Assembly (NCBI GenBank): GCA_002470165.1
Contig: DKNF01000173.1
Coordinates: 1-23,038, forward strand
DNA: 23,038 nucleotides
Direction: 5' to 3'
From: Betaproteobacteria bacterium UBA7395
GTDB taxonomy: Bacteria > Pseudomonadota > Gammaproteobacteria > Burkholderiales > Rhodocyclaceae
This document shows, in pieces, positions 1-7,854 of the stretch. A program made the translations under genes and the position numbers. Within the stretch, counting starts at the first letter, position 1. Every line of letters begins with the position of its first letter. Below the pieces are notes generated by a model, which had not been told where the DNA came from, ran no database searches, and worked only from the letters and a program-made list of their open reading frames with translations.

Positions 1-2994
1 GGCGAACTGTCGAACCCGGGTGACCTGCCAGCCGTTGACGGTGCGTACGCGCTCCAGCTGCACATCATCCGGGGTGAGACCGGCCTTGAGTTCGATGCGG
101 TCGATCTCGCCTTGCTGCCAGGAGTCCTCGATGATCGTGTCGTTCCCATCGCCCCGGCCGAAGCGGTAGGTGTCCCCTTCGCCGCTGCCGTCATAGACCT
201 GATTGCCCCTGCCGATGACGCCGCCGCCGCGCAGCACATCGTTGCCCGCGCCGCCATCGAGCATGTCCTGGCCCGCACCGCCGAGCAGCACGTCATCGCC
301 GCCCTGGCCGGTGAGCACATCCGCCGACCGCGAGCCGATGATGGTTTCCGCATCGATGCTACCGGCAAAGAGAATGGCTTGCACGTTGGCATAGGACAGT
401 ACGGTGCCGTCGGCAAAGGCAATGCGCTCGATCAGGTACGGCCCATTGGCCCCGTTCCAGGCTTCATCGAAATACTGCTTGAGCGTCACCTGGTCGCTGC
501 TGCCGCGAATGGCCAGCACCAGGTCGTTGCCGCTGCGAATAAGCTTCACGTCCGCCGGTGCCACGCCTTCCTTGAAACGCAGTGTGTCGCTATTACCGGC
601 GGTGTAGTCGCCGTCGATCACCGTGTCTTGCCCGTCGCCCCGGCCGAAGAGGTAGGTGTCGTTGCCGTTGGCAGAGACTTGCGGCGTGGTGTTGCGCTCG
701 ACCCGATAGCTGCCGTTCTCGTAAATCCAGTTCCAGCCGGTGGCACCGATCAGGGTGTCATTGCCCGCACCGCCGTCGATCACATCATTGCCGCCGTGGC
801 CGATCAGTGTGTCGTTACCCGTCTGACCGGAGATCGTGTCGCCTACGGAAGAACCATGGATCACGTCATCGCTTTCGGTGGTTGCTGCCACAGTGGCGCG
901 CAGTGCGTCGTCGTGGGTCCACACCGTGCCGTCGTCGAACACGTACTGGCCGACGCCGTTGCTGGCTTCATCACTGCCATCGGTCAGGATGGTGACTGTT
1001 TCGCCGGTGTCACGGATCGTGAAAATCAGATTCTTCTGAGCATCCTGCGCCACCTGAATTTCCGCCGGATTCAGCCCCGAGAAGCGCACGACATCGCGCT
1101 GGGTGCCAGATTCGACTGTGTCGCGCACTGTATCGTTGCCAACTCCCCGACCAAAGCTGTACGTGTCCGCACCGGCACCACCGCGCAAGTCATCGTTACC
1201 GGCTCCACCGTCGAGCACGTCATTGCCGGAGCCGCCAATCAGGGTGTCGTTGCCGCCGCGTCCCAGCAAACGGTCGTTACCACCCCGAGCGTCGAGCAGG
1301 TCATTGAATTCGGTACCTCGCAGCACGTCATCACTTTCCGTCGGGCCACCCGCCACCCAGCCCTTGAGCGCGACATCCATGGTCTGCGCTACATCCGTGC
1401 CCAGCGGCAACAGCGCAGCCTTGAAGCTCGCCACGTCCAGCCGGTTCAACAGCCCCATGCCTTTGAGCGAGTAGAGGAAGTCACCCAGATCCGCCAACCC
1501 CGCATCGCGGTCGCTCTCGATGCGTGTGGCCAGCGTCTGCGCCACGGCGGAGAGGTCACCCACAACGGATTCGGTCTCAGCATCCCAGTGGTAGGCAATG
1601 CTCTGGAACAGGCCACTCAGTTGGCTTTGCGACATGAGCTGGCCGTAGACCAGCGCCTTGAGTTCATCCCAGGCCGCCAGCAATACTGGCGCGGCCCGGC
1701 CATGGGGGTTGGGGTCGCGTGTGCCCCAGCACCACACGCCTACCCATTCCTCGCCCATGAATTCTTCCAGGGCTTCGAGCTTGCGGGCATCGCCAATCGC
1801 ATTGCCGTAGATCATGCGCGAAGCACGGCTTGTTGGATCAACGTCTTGCACACCAGTCCAGCGATAGATGATCTGCGTGACCAGCGCATCCCGGTCTTCG
1901 GGCGTCGCAGCCTGCGTGAATGCCGTCACCAGAGCCTTGAGTTCACCTGTGGCATCCATAGCCATGGCTTGCTGCAGGTCGCGCACCTTGCCGTAGCCCT
2001 GGGCGTCGGGGAGTGCTGCGATGTCGTCCGGGACGTCTACCCACTCGGTGGGCAGGCTGTAGGTGGGGTCGGTTTTGACCCACACATCAGTGGCGGCGCG
2101 GGTCTGGCCGTCGGTGGTGGTGTAGCTGCCTACTTGCCGGTGGGCGTTGCCTTGCGCGTCGATGAAGCTGGAGTGTGTGTAATTGAGATTGATACTCTTG
2201 ACCCCGGCTTCTTCGAGCGTGAGCAACTCGCCTTCGGAGGTATAACCGTCGCCATCGCTGTCTTGCCACACACGCAGTTCGGCGAATGCCGCATCGTTGG
2301 CATCGACCACGCCGTCGCCGTTGGAATCCAACTCGCGAAGTGCCTCGAAGCCGTTGGCGGCCTTCTGTCCGTTGGACAGCAGCGTTTCGGAACCGAACAG
2401 CTCGTGGCCACTGTCGATAGTGCCGTTGCTATCCAGATCGCGCACCAGGAGCCCGTCATCCGGGCCCACCCAGCCGGTCAGCTCGGCGAAACCGTCGGCG
2501 GCGTGGTCAAACAAACCGCCGTTGGCGACGGATGCTGTTTCCACGCCGTCGCCGTCCAGATCGAGCACAATTGGGGAAGGAATACTTGAAGCCGAGTTTG
2601 TTTTTCTTGTTATCAAATCAAACATCGGATCAAGATATCCATTTTTGCTGATCCATTCTCGAAGCTCCTTGAGTCCCCATTCAGCAATGTTTCCAATGCC
2701 AAAATCCCTGAGATTCTTTTTGGCAACTTGATCCTTCAAATACTCTTCGAATGATTTGTTCTTTTTGAGAGAATCAAAAACCCGATCAAGACCAGTTTTT
2801 GTAAGCGCTTTATCGAGGAACCAGAGGGGTATGCCAATTCCAGCAGCCTCGGCCAACTTTGTTGCCGCATCGTATGCAGCTTGTTCTCGCGTCGCTGGAT
2901 CTGTTGCATTCAGTGCTATTTCACCAGCCTCTGCCACCTGTTTTAATTTATCGGCAACCCATGCAAGAGCTCCTGCTCTTTGTAATGCGCTCAT
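1..2994 (-). CDS. FrpC-like RTX calcium-binding protein, 3' end outside window
   Basis: Likely secreted Ca2+-binding RTX protein exported by the ABC transporter of the same operon. The frame is open for 998 codons and runs off the left edge, so the C-terminal secretion signal is not seen. The start at 2994 is fixed by an ATGA overlap with the upstream stop. Layout: residues 1-138 are an AT-rich-encoded, mostly helical region I do not recognise. Residues 141 to about 300 resemble the FrpC self-processing module, with EF-hand-like loops (LDLDGDGVE at 144-152, DLDSNG at 186-191, DSNGDG at 223-228, DSDGDG at 245-250). GGxGxDxLx nonapeptide clusters lie at about 559-617, 719-795 and 880-948. Between the clusters are segments like the haemolysin-type calcium-binding related domain (for example 'GNDTVRD' followed by 'VVRFSGLNPAEIQV'). 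The scissile Asp of FrpC is Ser140 here. No N-terminal signal peptide is visible, as expected for type I export. Whether it is a toxin, adhesin or surface-layer protein is unknown. Confidence 0.9.
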   Translation of the reverse strand, partial: MSALQRAGALAWVADKLKQVAEAGEIALNATDPATREQAAYDAATKLAEAAGIGIPLWFLDKALTKTGLDRVFDSLKKNKSFEEYLKDQVAKKNLRDFGIGNIAEWGLKELREWISKNGYLDPMFDLITRKTNSASSIPSPIVLDLDGDGVETASVANGGLFDHAADGFAELTGWVGPDDGLLVRDLDSNGTIDSGHELFGSETLLSNGQKAANGFEALRELDSNGDGVVDANDAAFAELRVWQDSDGDGYTSEGELLTLEEAGVKSINLNYTHSSFIDAQGNAHRQVGSYTTTDGQTRAATDVWVKTDPTYSLPTEWVDVPDDIAALPDAQGYGKVRDLQQAMAMDATGELKALVTAFTQAATPEDRDALVTQIIYRWTGVQDVDPTSRASRMIYGNAIGDARKLEALEEFMGEEWVGVWCWGTRDPNPHGRAAPVLLAAWDELKALVYGQLMSQSQLSGLFQSIAYHWDAETESVVGDLSAVAQTLATRIESDRDAGLADLGDFLYSLKGMGLLNRLDVASFKAALLPLGTDVAQTMDVALKGWVAGGPTESDDVLRGTEFNDLLDARGGNDRLLGRGGNDTLIGGSGNDVLDGGAGNDDLRGGAGADTYSFGRGVGNDTVRDTVESGTQRDVVRFSGLNPAEIQVAQDAQKNLIFTIRDTGETVTILTDGSDEASNGVGQYVFDDGTVWTHDDALRATVAATTESDDVIHGSSVGDTISGQTGNDTLIGHGGNDVIDGGAGNDTLIGATGWNWIYENGSYRVERNTTPQVSANGNDTYLFGRGDGQDTVIDGDYTAGNSDTLRFKEGVAPADVKLIRSGNDLVLAIRGSSDQVTLKQYFDEAWNGANGPYLIERIAFADGTVLSYANVQAILFAGSIDAETIIGSRSADVLTGQGGDDVLLGGAGQDMLDGGAGNDVLRGGGVIGRGNQVYDGSGEGDTYRFGRGDGNDTIIEDSWQQGEIDRIELKAGLTPDDVQLERVRTVNGWQVTRVRQFA

Positions 2995-3509
2995 GCTTTA
3001 TCTCCAATGTATGTGCAGTAAAAACCAGATATGACATCATCCATAAATTCAATTAGCAGACCGGCTATGTAGGTGGATATAGCAATCAGGAAAATGTTGA
3101 TCGTATCAAGTGGCCTAGATGAGTATTTCTCGCCGAAGAAGCCAATAGCGAAGTAGATCATTACCCCGTAGCCTATTAGAAGCATCGAAGCTCTTATCAG
3201 GCTGTTTCTGTCATGCTCTTTAAATCTTGGCCATCCCAAGAAGATTCCTTCAAGAAACCGTCTCACTACATTGGTCGCACAGGACGAAGCAAGTGCGGCC
3301 GTCACCACATATGCGCCAATTCCTTTCCATTCGAAACCCGGGCCGGAATAGAGGGTTGACGAAATAAAACCCTGAAGTTCTTCAATAAATTCGAAACTTT
3401 CTCTGTTTGACACGTATGCCGTCCAAGCAAGATGAATCAGAAAAGTTCCAGTAAACAGCCCCCCCGATATGCGCTTATTTCGTCGACTATCATTGCTAAA
3501 TTGTGTCAT
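2991..3509 (-). CDS. hypothetical membrane protein, four predicted TM segments
   Basis: 172-residue protein that I do not recognise. Hydrophobic segments lie at about residues 15-33, 63-80, 107-125 and 137-155, so it is probably an inner-membrane protein. It starts at an ATG overlapping the stop of the preceding gene (ATGA, 3506-3509) and ends overlapping the RTX start (ATGA, 2991-2994), so translation of all three is coupled. The gene is AT-rich (the line 3001-3060 has 20 G/C in 60), unlike the ABC gene and the main body of the RTX gene. Position between a secretion ATPase and its substrate suggests a secretion accessory or an immunity-type protein. This is inference from context only. Confidence 0.75.
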   Translation of the reverse strand: MTQFSNDSRRNKRISGGLFTGTFLIHLAWTAYVSNRESFEFIEELQGFISSTLYSGPGFEWKGIGAYVVTAALASSCATNVVRRFLEGIFLGWPRFKEHDRNSLIRASMLLIGYGVMIYFAIGFFGEKYSSRPLDTINIFLIAISTYIAGLLIEFMDDVISGFYCTYIGDKA

Positions 3510-3811
3510 GCATCAGTCTCCGTGCTTCTTGATCGCAACTCATTCATATTTCCTTGGTAAAAAATAAAAAGTGCACTCGCAATGAGCAGCCAAACAACCA
3601 CCGACACCACCGGCCATATATAAGGCGAGTACAGAATGATTCCAATGAATCGAAGTGCGCCAGATGACTTCTCAAGTTTCGCCAAAACAGTGGTTTTTGC
3701 TTCTCTGAATACATTTGTATCCAAGCGCTCAAGTTGGACGCTCGCATACCAAATCAGCCAGAAGATCAGACAGATCCAAGCAATCAACCTTGCCAAGTCA
3801 AAGCTACCCAT
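3506..3811 (-). CDS. hypothetical small membrane protein, two predicted TM segments
   Basis: 101-residue protein that I do not recognise. It has a hydrophobic segment near the N-terminus (about 7-24), a charged middle (about 28-53) and a second hydrophobic segment (about 64-85) followed by a polar tail. Its ATG at 3811 shares one base with the TGA of the ABC transporter gene (TGATG), and its own stop overlaps the next start, so it is clearly an operon member. The base composition is AT-rich like its downstream neighbour. No motif points to an enzyme. An accessory or immunity role is possible from position alone. Confidence 0.72.
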   Translation of the reverse strand: MGSFDLARLIAWICLIFWLIWYASVQLERLDTNVFREAKTTVLAKLEKSSGALRFIGIILYSPYIWPVVSVVVWLLIASALFIFYQGNMNELRSRSTETDA

Positions 3812-6009
3812 CAGTGATCCTCCTTCACCAAACTCATGTGCATGGCATGCTGCCCCATATTCACCACCTCATCCACTTGCAAACCCTTGGGCACCTGGTG
3901 CGTGATAAAGATCATCGTCACCTTGCCCTTGAGCCGGTTGATGGTCTGGGCGAAGTGCTCGGCGGTCTGCTGATCCAGGTTGGAAATCGCCTCGTCGAAG
4001 ATCAGCACCTTGGGGCGCTTCAGTAGTGCGCGGGCGATGGCGATGCGCTGCCGCTGCCCGCCCGATAGTCCCGTGCCGCGCTCGCCGATCTCGGTCTGGT
4101 AGCCCTGCGGCAGTTTCTCGATCACCTCGTGGATTTCCGCCGCCTTGCACGCGGCGATCACGTCTTCAAAGCTCGCATGTGGGTGGGCCATGACCAGGTT
4201 GTCGTACACCGTACCGGAGAACAGCACGGTCTCCTGCGGCACCACGCCAAAGGTGGCTCTGAGTTCGTTGGCGGCCAGTTGGCGGATGTCGCGCCCGTCC
4301 AGGGTGATTTGCCCCTCCTGCGGCCAGTAGAAACCCTGCATCAGTTTGGCCAGCGTGCTCTTGCCGCAGCCGCTGGGGCCCATCAGCACGGTGAGCTTGC
4401 CAGTGGGAATAGCCAGGCTCAGGTTGCGGTAAAGCCAGGGGTGTTGCTCGGAATAGCGAAAACCCACGTCGCGGATGTCGATGCGGCCTTCGCCACCCGC
4501 AGCCCGCTGCGGGGTGAGGGTAAAGGGTTCCTGCGGCATGTCCAGAATGTCGCCAAGGCGCTTCACGGAGATGCTGGCCTGCTGGAATTCCTGCCACAGC
4601 CCGACCAAGCGCAGCAGCGGTTGGCTCATGCGGCTGGCAAACATCTGGAAAGCCACCAGCATGCCCACGGTCATGCCCGCTTCGGGCTGCATCACCAGCC
4701 AGGCGCCGACGATGAGGATGGACAGCGTCATCACCTGCTCCAGCCCGTTGGCGACGACGTTGTAGGTGTTGCCAACCTGTTTGGTGGCGAATCCTGCCGA
4801 TAGGTATTGCGCCAGGTAGGTGCCGTAGCGCTTACCGACATCCGGCTCCAGTTGCAGGGATTTCACCGTGGCCATGCCGGCGAGGTATTCGGTCAGGAAG
4901 GCTTGATTGCGTGCGCCGAGCAGGAACTGCTTGTCCAGCCGCTCACGAAAGATGGGCACCATGAACAGGCTGGCGGTAACGATCAGCGCCATGATGCCCA
5001 GCGCGATCAGCGTGAGCTGCCAGCTGTAGGAGAACATCACCGCCAGAAAGATCAGCAGGAAGGGCAAGTCCAGCACCAGACTGACCGCCGCGCCGGAGAT
5101 GAACTCGCGCAACTGCTCCACGCCGTGCAGGCGTGCCACCAAGGTGCCGGTGGGGCGAGCTTCGAAATACGGCAGCGGCAGGGGCAGCAGATGCTTGAGT
5201 ACCTTCTCGCCCAGCACGGCATCGATGCGGCTGCCGGTGTGCAGCACCAGATACTGGCGCAGCCAGCTCATGCCGCTGGTAAAGAGCATGAACACCACCA
5301 AGGCCACGCCCAGCACGATGAGCGTGCTTTCCGAATGGTGGGCGATGACCTTGTCGATGATGACCTGGGTGAACAGCGGCGTGGCCAGGCCCACGAGTTG
5401 GATGGCCAGACTGGCCAGCAGCACGTCGCGCCAGATGCGCTTGTGGCGCAAGAGTTCAGGCACGAACCAGGAGAAGCCGAAGGGCTTTTTCTGGGCCTCG
5501 GGTGATTCGGCGCGGCTGACGGATTCCGACACTGGCGGTTCGGCGTCGGCTACCAGCAACATGAGCGGCAGGCACTGTATGCGAGCGGCTTCAACTGAAA
5601 GGGGTTCGGGGCTGGTATGGCCTGGGCGCACCCAGGCCAGGGTATGGTCGCCGTGTTTGACGACGAGTGCAGGGGAAACAGTGGAAACCACCTCGACAGG
5701 GGCGGTTTCTGGAATGGTGCCGATGGACCGTAGGTCGGTTTCCGCCTCCGGCAGGAACACCACCGCTGGCAGCGGCAGGCTCGACCAATCGTCCTGCGGC
5801 CACTCGGCCAGCCCGGCCTTGAGCCCCAGCGCTTCCAGCGCCTCGATCAGCGAAGGAAAATCAAATGGCGGCGCAAAGCGCTGCAGCACCAGCGCAGCGT
5901 CGAAAGGCCGGCGGTAAAAGCCGGCCAGACTGCCCAGTAACCACAGAGCCGATGGTGTATCAAGCTGTCCCAGTGAATGGGCAGTCGTCTCCTGCTGTGC
6001 TCCCTGCAT
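3811..6009 (-). CDS. type I secretion ABC transporter (HlyB-like permease/ATPase)
   Basis: 732-residue inner-membrane exporter that should power type I secretion of the RTX protein encoded three genes downstream. The N-terminal ~150 residues align with the C39-like domain of HlyB. The catalytic Cys of true C39 peptidases is absent (the region reads WLLGSLAGFY at 23-32), so it should bind rather than cleave substrate. A transmembrane domain follows from about 178 to 480. The nucleotide-binding domain has Walker A GPSGCGKST (544-552), Q-loop Q592, signature LSGGQ (648-652), Walker B VLIFDEA (668-674) and H-loop H704. The D-loop reads ISNLD (675-679) where the usual sequence is TSALD. The ATG at 6009 has an AAGGA ribosome site 4-5 bases upstream and is the first gene after the promoter at 6052-6080. 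HlyD- and TolC-like partners are not in the window. Confidence 0.93.
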   Translation of the reverse strand: MQGAQQETTAHSLGQLDTPSALWLLGSLAGFYRRPFDAALVLQRFAPPFDFPSLIEALEALGLKAGLAEWPQDDWSSLPLPAVVFLPEAETDLRSIGTIPETAPVEVVSTVSPALVVKHGDHTLAWVRPGHTSPEPLSVEAARIQCLPLMLLVADAEPPVSESVSRAESPEAQKKPFGFSWFVPELLRHKRIWRDVLLASLAIQLVGLATPLFTQVIIDKVIAHHSESTLIVLGVALVVFMLFTSGMSWLRQYLVLHTGSRIDAVLGEKVLKHLLPLPLPYFEARPTGTLVARLHGVEQLREFISGAAVSLVLDLPFLLIFLAVMFSYSWQLTLIALGIMALIVTASLFMVPIFRERLDKQFLLGARNQAFLTEYLAGMATVKSLQLEPDVGKRYGTYLAQYLSAGFATKQVGNTYNVVANGLEQVMTLSILIVGAWLVMQPEAGMTVGMLVAFQMFASRMSQPLLRLVGLWQEFQQASISVKRLGDILDMPQEPFTLTPQRAAGGEGRIDIRDVGFRYSEQHPWLYRNLSLAIPTGKLTVLMGPSGCGKSTLAKLMQGFYWPQEGQITLDGRDIRQLAANELRATFGVVPQETVLFSGTVYDNLVMAHPHASFEDVIAACKAAEIHEVIEKLPQGYQTEIGERGTGLSGGQRQRIAIARALLKRPKVLIFDEAISNLDQQTAEHFAQTINRLKGKVTMIFITHQVPKGLQVDEVVNMGQHAMHMSLVKEDH

Positions 6010-6051
6010 ATTCCTTGTTCTTGTATGTCATCATGTAACGACAAATGCATC

Positions 6052-6080
6052 ATTACCCCAAAGAACACTCGGTATGTCAA
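6052..6080 (-). promoter_or_regulatory. sigma-70 promoter of the RTX secretion operon
   Basis: On the minus strand, TTGACA (6080-6075, a perfect -35) is followed by a 17-base spacer and GGTAAT (6057-6052, four of six -10 matches). The predicted start near 6045 leaves a leader of about 36 bases before the ABC transporter ATG. The leader contains two copies of ATGATG. Predicted by eye, without expression evidence. Confidence 0.6.
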
Positions 6081-6185
6081 GAGCAAATTCAGCGACAAAA
6101 TGCCGCACAGGTGCAGAACCGCCTGAAAATCAGCGGCGGGGCTCAGTTTGGGCGAAATACAGGAGACTGTTTGGCAGAACTACCG

Positions 6186-6746
6186 CTACGCGTTACCGGC
6201 GCCACCGGCATCGATGGCCCCTGACCGTTTCAGGGTGTTCCATGGCGCGACATAGAGCTTGAACAGCACGGCGGCACCGGCAAACCAGAACGCAGCCAGC
6301 ATCGTCTGCCCCAGCCCCTGCTTCCATTCAGGCGCCCCGGAGAAGGCCACCTGGAAGATCATGGCAATGCAAAGCAGGCTGAAGATGCTCAACTGAATCC
6401 AACCGGCGATCGGCATCAGGCGGCTGGCGTCAACGGTCATGTCGGTCCGGGAGATGCGCAGATGACCGGCATGCTTGAGCCAGCGGATTTCGCTGTCGGA
6501 CAGATCGTAGGTTTGCTGGAGTTCGATAACTTGCAGGCGTACTGGCCGGGTGGCCGAGAAACCGAAGCGGTAACGGAACATCCGGCCGTTGTCCTCGGCC
6601 AGTTCGTCGAGTTCGGTTTGCGGCGTTGTCGCCAGCACCAGCTTGATGGTGCCGGGGATGAAATACTCATGGTAATCCCCGGCGGCATTGCGCTGGATTT
6701 TTGCCAGGTTGAGTTGGATCGTCTTGGCGTCTTGCTTTTCCTTCAT
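6186..6746 (-). CDS. hypothetical protein with two C-terminal TM segments, phage-switch neighbour
   Basis: 186-residue protein that I do not recognise. It has a soluble N-terminal part (1-110) and two hydrophobic segments at about 111-134 and 146-166, then a Gly/Ala tail. The ATG at 6746 has a good AGGGGAG ribosome site 8 bases upstream. It lies 51 bases downstream of the Xre repressor on the same strand, so the two probably form one transcript. Residues 10-28 (IQLNLAKIQRNAAGDYHEY) resemble the extreme C-terminus of that repressor (IQINIGTNQRNAGRDH), which hints at a shared short interaction motif. Function unknown; a superinfection or lysogeny accessory is one possibility. Confidence 0.7.
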   Translation of the reverse strand: MKEKQDAKTIQLNLAKIQRNAAGDYHEYFIPGTIKLVLATTPQTELDELAEDNGRMFRYRFGFSATRPVRLQVIELQQTYDLSDSEIRWLKHAGHLRISRTDMTVDASRLMPIAGWIQLSIFSLLCIAMIFQVAFSGAPEWKQGLGQTMLAAFWFAGAAVLFKLYVAPWNTLKRSGAIDAGGAGNA

Positions 6747-6797
6747 TTTTTGAACTCCCCTGCTTGGTTTGAAAAGCCTGCTTTCCCGAAACCTTTC

Positions 6798-7454
6798 TCA
6801 TCGCCCGCGATGATCCCGCCCGGCATTGCGCTGATTCGTTCCGATATTGATCTGGATGGTGGCCCCGGAGGCTTTGGCGAGGGAGGCGATCTTGTCGAGT
6901 GGCTTGCGTGCCTCGAAATGGGCGACCGCGGCTGCCAGGAGGTTGCGCTGTTGCGTGGCCGGATCGGTGGTCCATAAATGGCCGTTGTACAACTCAGTCA
7001 CCAGTTCGAAATCGTCACCGCTGGCGCAAAGCTGATCCAGGAAAGTGCGCAAGGCGGGATCGGCAGTCGCCTCGCCCAAGCGACCGTCACGAATCAACAG
7101 CAGCAGTGCCTTGGCGGTGGGGTTGTCTTCAACCACGGCGGCGCGGGCGACGGCGACCTGCAGGCGGATGGCGCGCAGCAGGTCGAGGTTGATCCCCGTG
7201 CCACCGAACATCGTGCCGTTTCCGGTCAGCAACCAGTCGGTACTGATTTCGAAGGTCTGTCTGATCCCTGCAAGGAACTCAGCCCCCGGTTTTTTGACAC
7301 CGCGCACGATGTCGCTGACAAACCCCGGCGACGACCCCAGGCGGCGCGCGAATTCCGACTGGCTGATCGCCAGGTGGAGGATCGCAAGCGACAGGCGGGC
7401 ACCGAGGCCATCAAGGCCGTCGGGTATGGATGTAGGCGCATCTTGATTGGGCAT
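6798..7454 (-). CDS. Xre-family phage-type repressor
   Basis: 218-residue DNA-binding protein with a helix-turn-helix at about 31-52 (SQSEFARRLGSSPGFVSDIV) followed by ISTDWLLTGNG (70-80), wording typical of phage CI-like repressor N-domains. The middle is helical. There is no visible LexA-type Ser/Lys protease motif. The C-terminus ends in a short TIQINIGTNQRNAGRDH segment. I chose the ATG at 7454 over a TTG six bases upstream. There is no ribosome site before it, but a TATAAC element lies 11-16 bases upstream, so the mRNA may be nearly leaderless as in some phage repressors. It is divergent to the Ner-like gene and likely represses that gene and itself through the intergenic inverted repeat. 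Confidence 0.8.
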   Translation of the reverse strand: MPNQDAPTSIPDGLDGLGARLSLAILHLAISQSEFARRLGSSPGFVSDIVRGVKKPGAEFLAGIRQTFEISTDWLLTGNGTMFGGTGINLDLLRAIRLQVAVARAAVVEDNPTAKALLLLIRDGRLGEATADPALRTFLDQLCASGDDFELVTELYNGHLWTTDPATQQRNLLAAAVAHFEARKPLDKIASLAKASGATIQINIGTNQRNAGRDHRGR

Positions 7455-7491
7455 AATCAATCGAGTTATATTTAACGCATTAGCGTATCAA
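7443..7491. promoter_or_regulatory. divergent phage-switch promoters with inverted-repeat operator
   Basis: An inverted repeat ACGC-N4-GCGT lies at 7475-7486. On the minus strand it sits between TTGATA (7491-7486) and TATAAC (7470-7465), a plausible repressor promoter with a short 15-base spacer. On the plus strand TTGATT (7443-7448), 18 bases, then TATATT (7467-7472) could drive the Ner-like gene, with the operator at its start point. The geometry suits autoregulation plus repression of the rightward gene. Predicted by eye. Confidence 0.4.
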
Positions 7492-7549
7492 TGTGTTTTC
7501 TACCGATGATAGATTACTCCTTGTTTCCGTCATGTGTCACGCCTTGAGC

Positions 7550-7816
7550 ATGGATGCCCTCGATATTTCCTACCGCCTGAAACGCCTTGGGAAGACCCAA
7601 AGCCAGATTGCTCGCGACCTCGGTGTGCGCCAGGGCGTGGTGAGCAATGTCATTCATGACCGTGCGACGGCCCACGGAGTGGCAAGCTATATCGCCGAAT
7701 TGTTGGGAATGCGGGTAGAGGAACTCTGGCCTGATCGCTATTGCTTCAAGCCCCGCGCGCCGATGCGGCGGGCGCGGCCGGCGAAGAGCTGCATCGATGG
7801 GGAGGTGGCCCCATGA
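7550..7816 (+). CDS. Ner-like (Mu Ner/Nlp family) transcriptional regulator
   Basis: 88-residue small DNA-binding protein. Residues 5-64 follow the Ner/Nlp pattern: helix-turn-helix TQSQIARDLGVRQGVVSNVI (16-35) and the characteristic end ELWPDRY (58-64, compare the ...EIWPSRY type). In phage Mu, Ner is a negative regulator of early transcription transcribed divergently from the c repressor, the same layout as here. The frame is open from a GTG at 7493, with ATGs at 7532 and 7550. None has a strong ribosome site, and 7550 best fits the family length. A basic tail (about 67-80) follows the domain. The gene is intact and is followed by a hairpin and the left end of the IS21 element. Confidence 0.72.
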   Translation: MDALDISYRLKRLGKTQSQIARDLGVRQGVVSNVIHDRATAHGVASYIAELLGMRVEELWPDRYCFKPRAPMRRARPAKSCIDGEVAP

Positions 7817-7854
7817 CCTGACGCCCCGATTCCGATTCGAGGCCAGGAAAAGCA

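Noticed and set aside
112..2589. 825-codon open frame on the plus strand opposite the RTX gene
   Set aside because: It is codon-aligned with the minus-strand RTX frame. GC-rich GGC/GAC/AAC repeats leave the antisense frame open. The minus-strand frame has RTX repeats and EF-hand-like loops, while the plus frame has no recognisable domain.
7493..7549. Upstream GTG/ATG starts for the Ner-like protein
   Set aside because: They add residues without family similarity and have no better ribosome site.
7818..7845. CTGACGCCCCGATT resembling part of the asd-side terminator (CTGAACGCCCCGTT) as a possible attachment-site repeat
   Set aside because: The match is short and gapped and lies inside the island, so it is probably chance.
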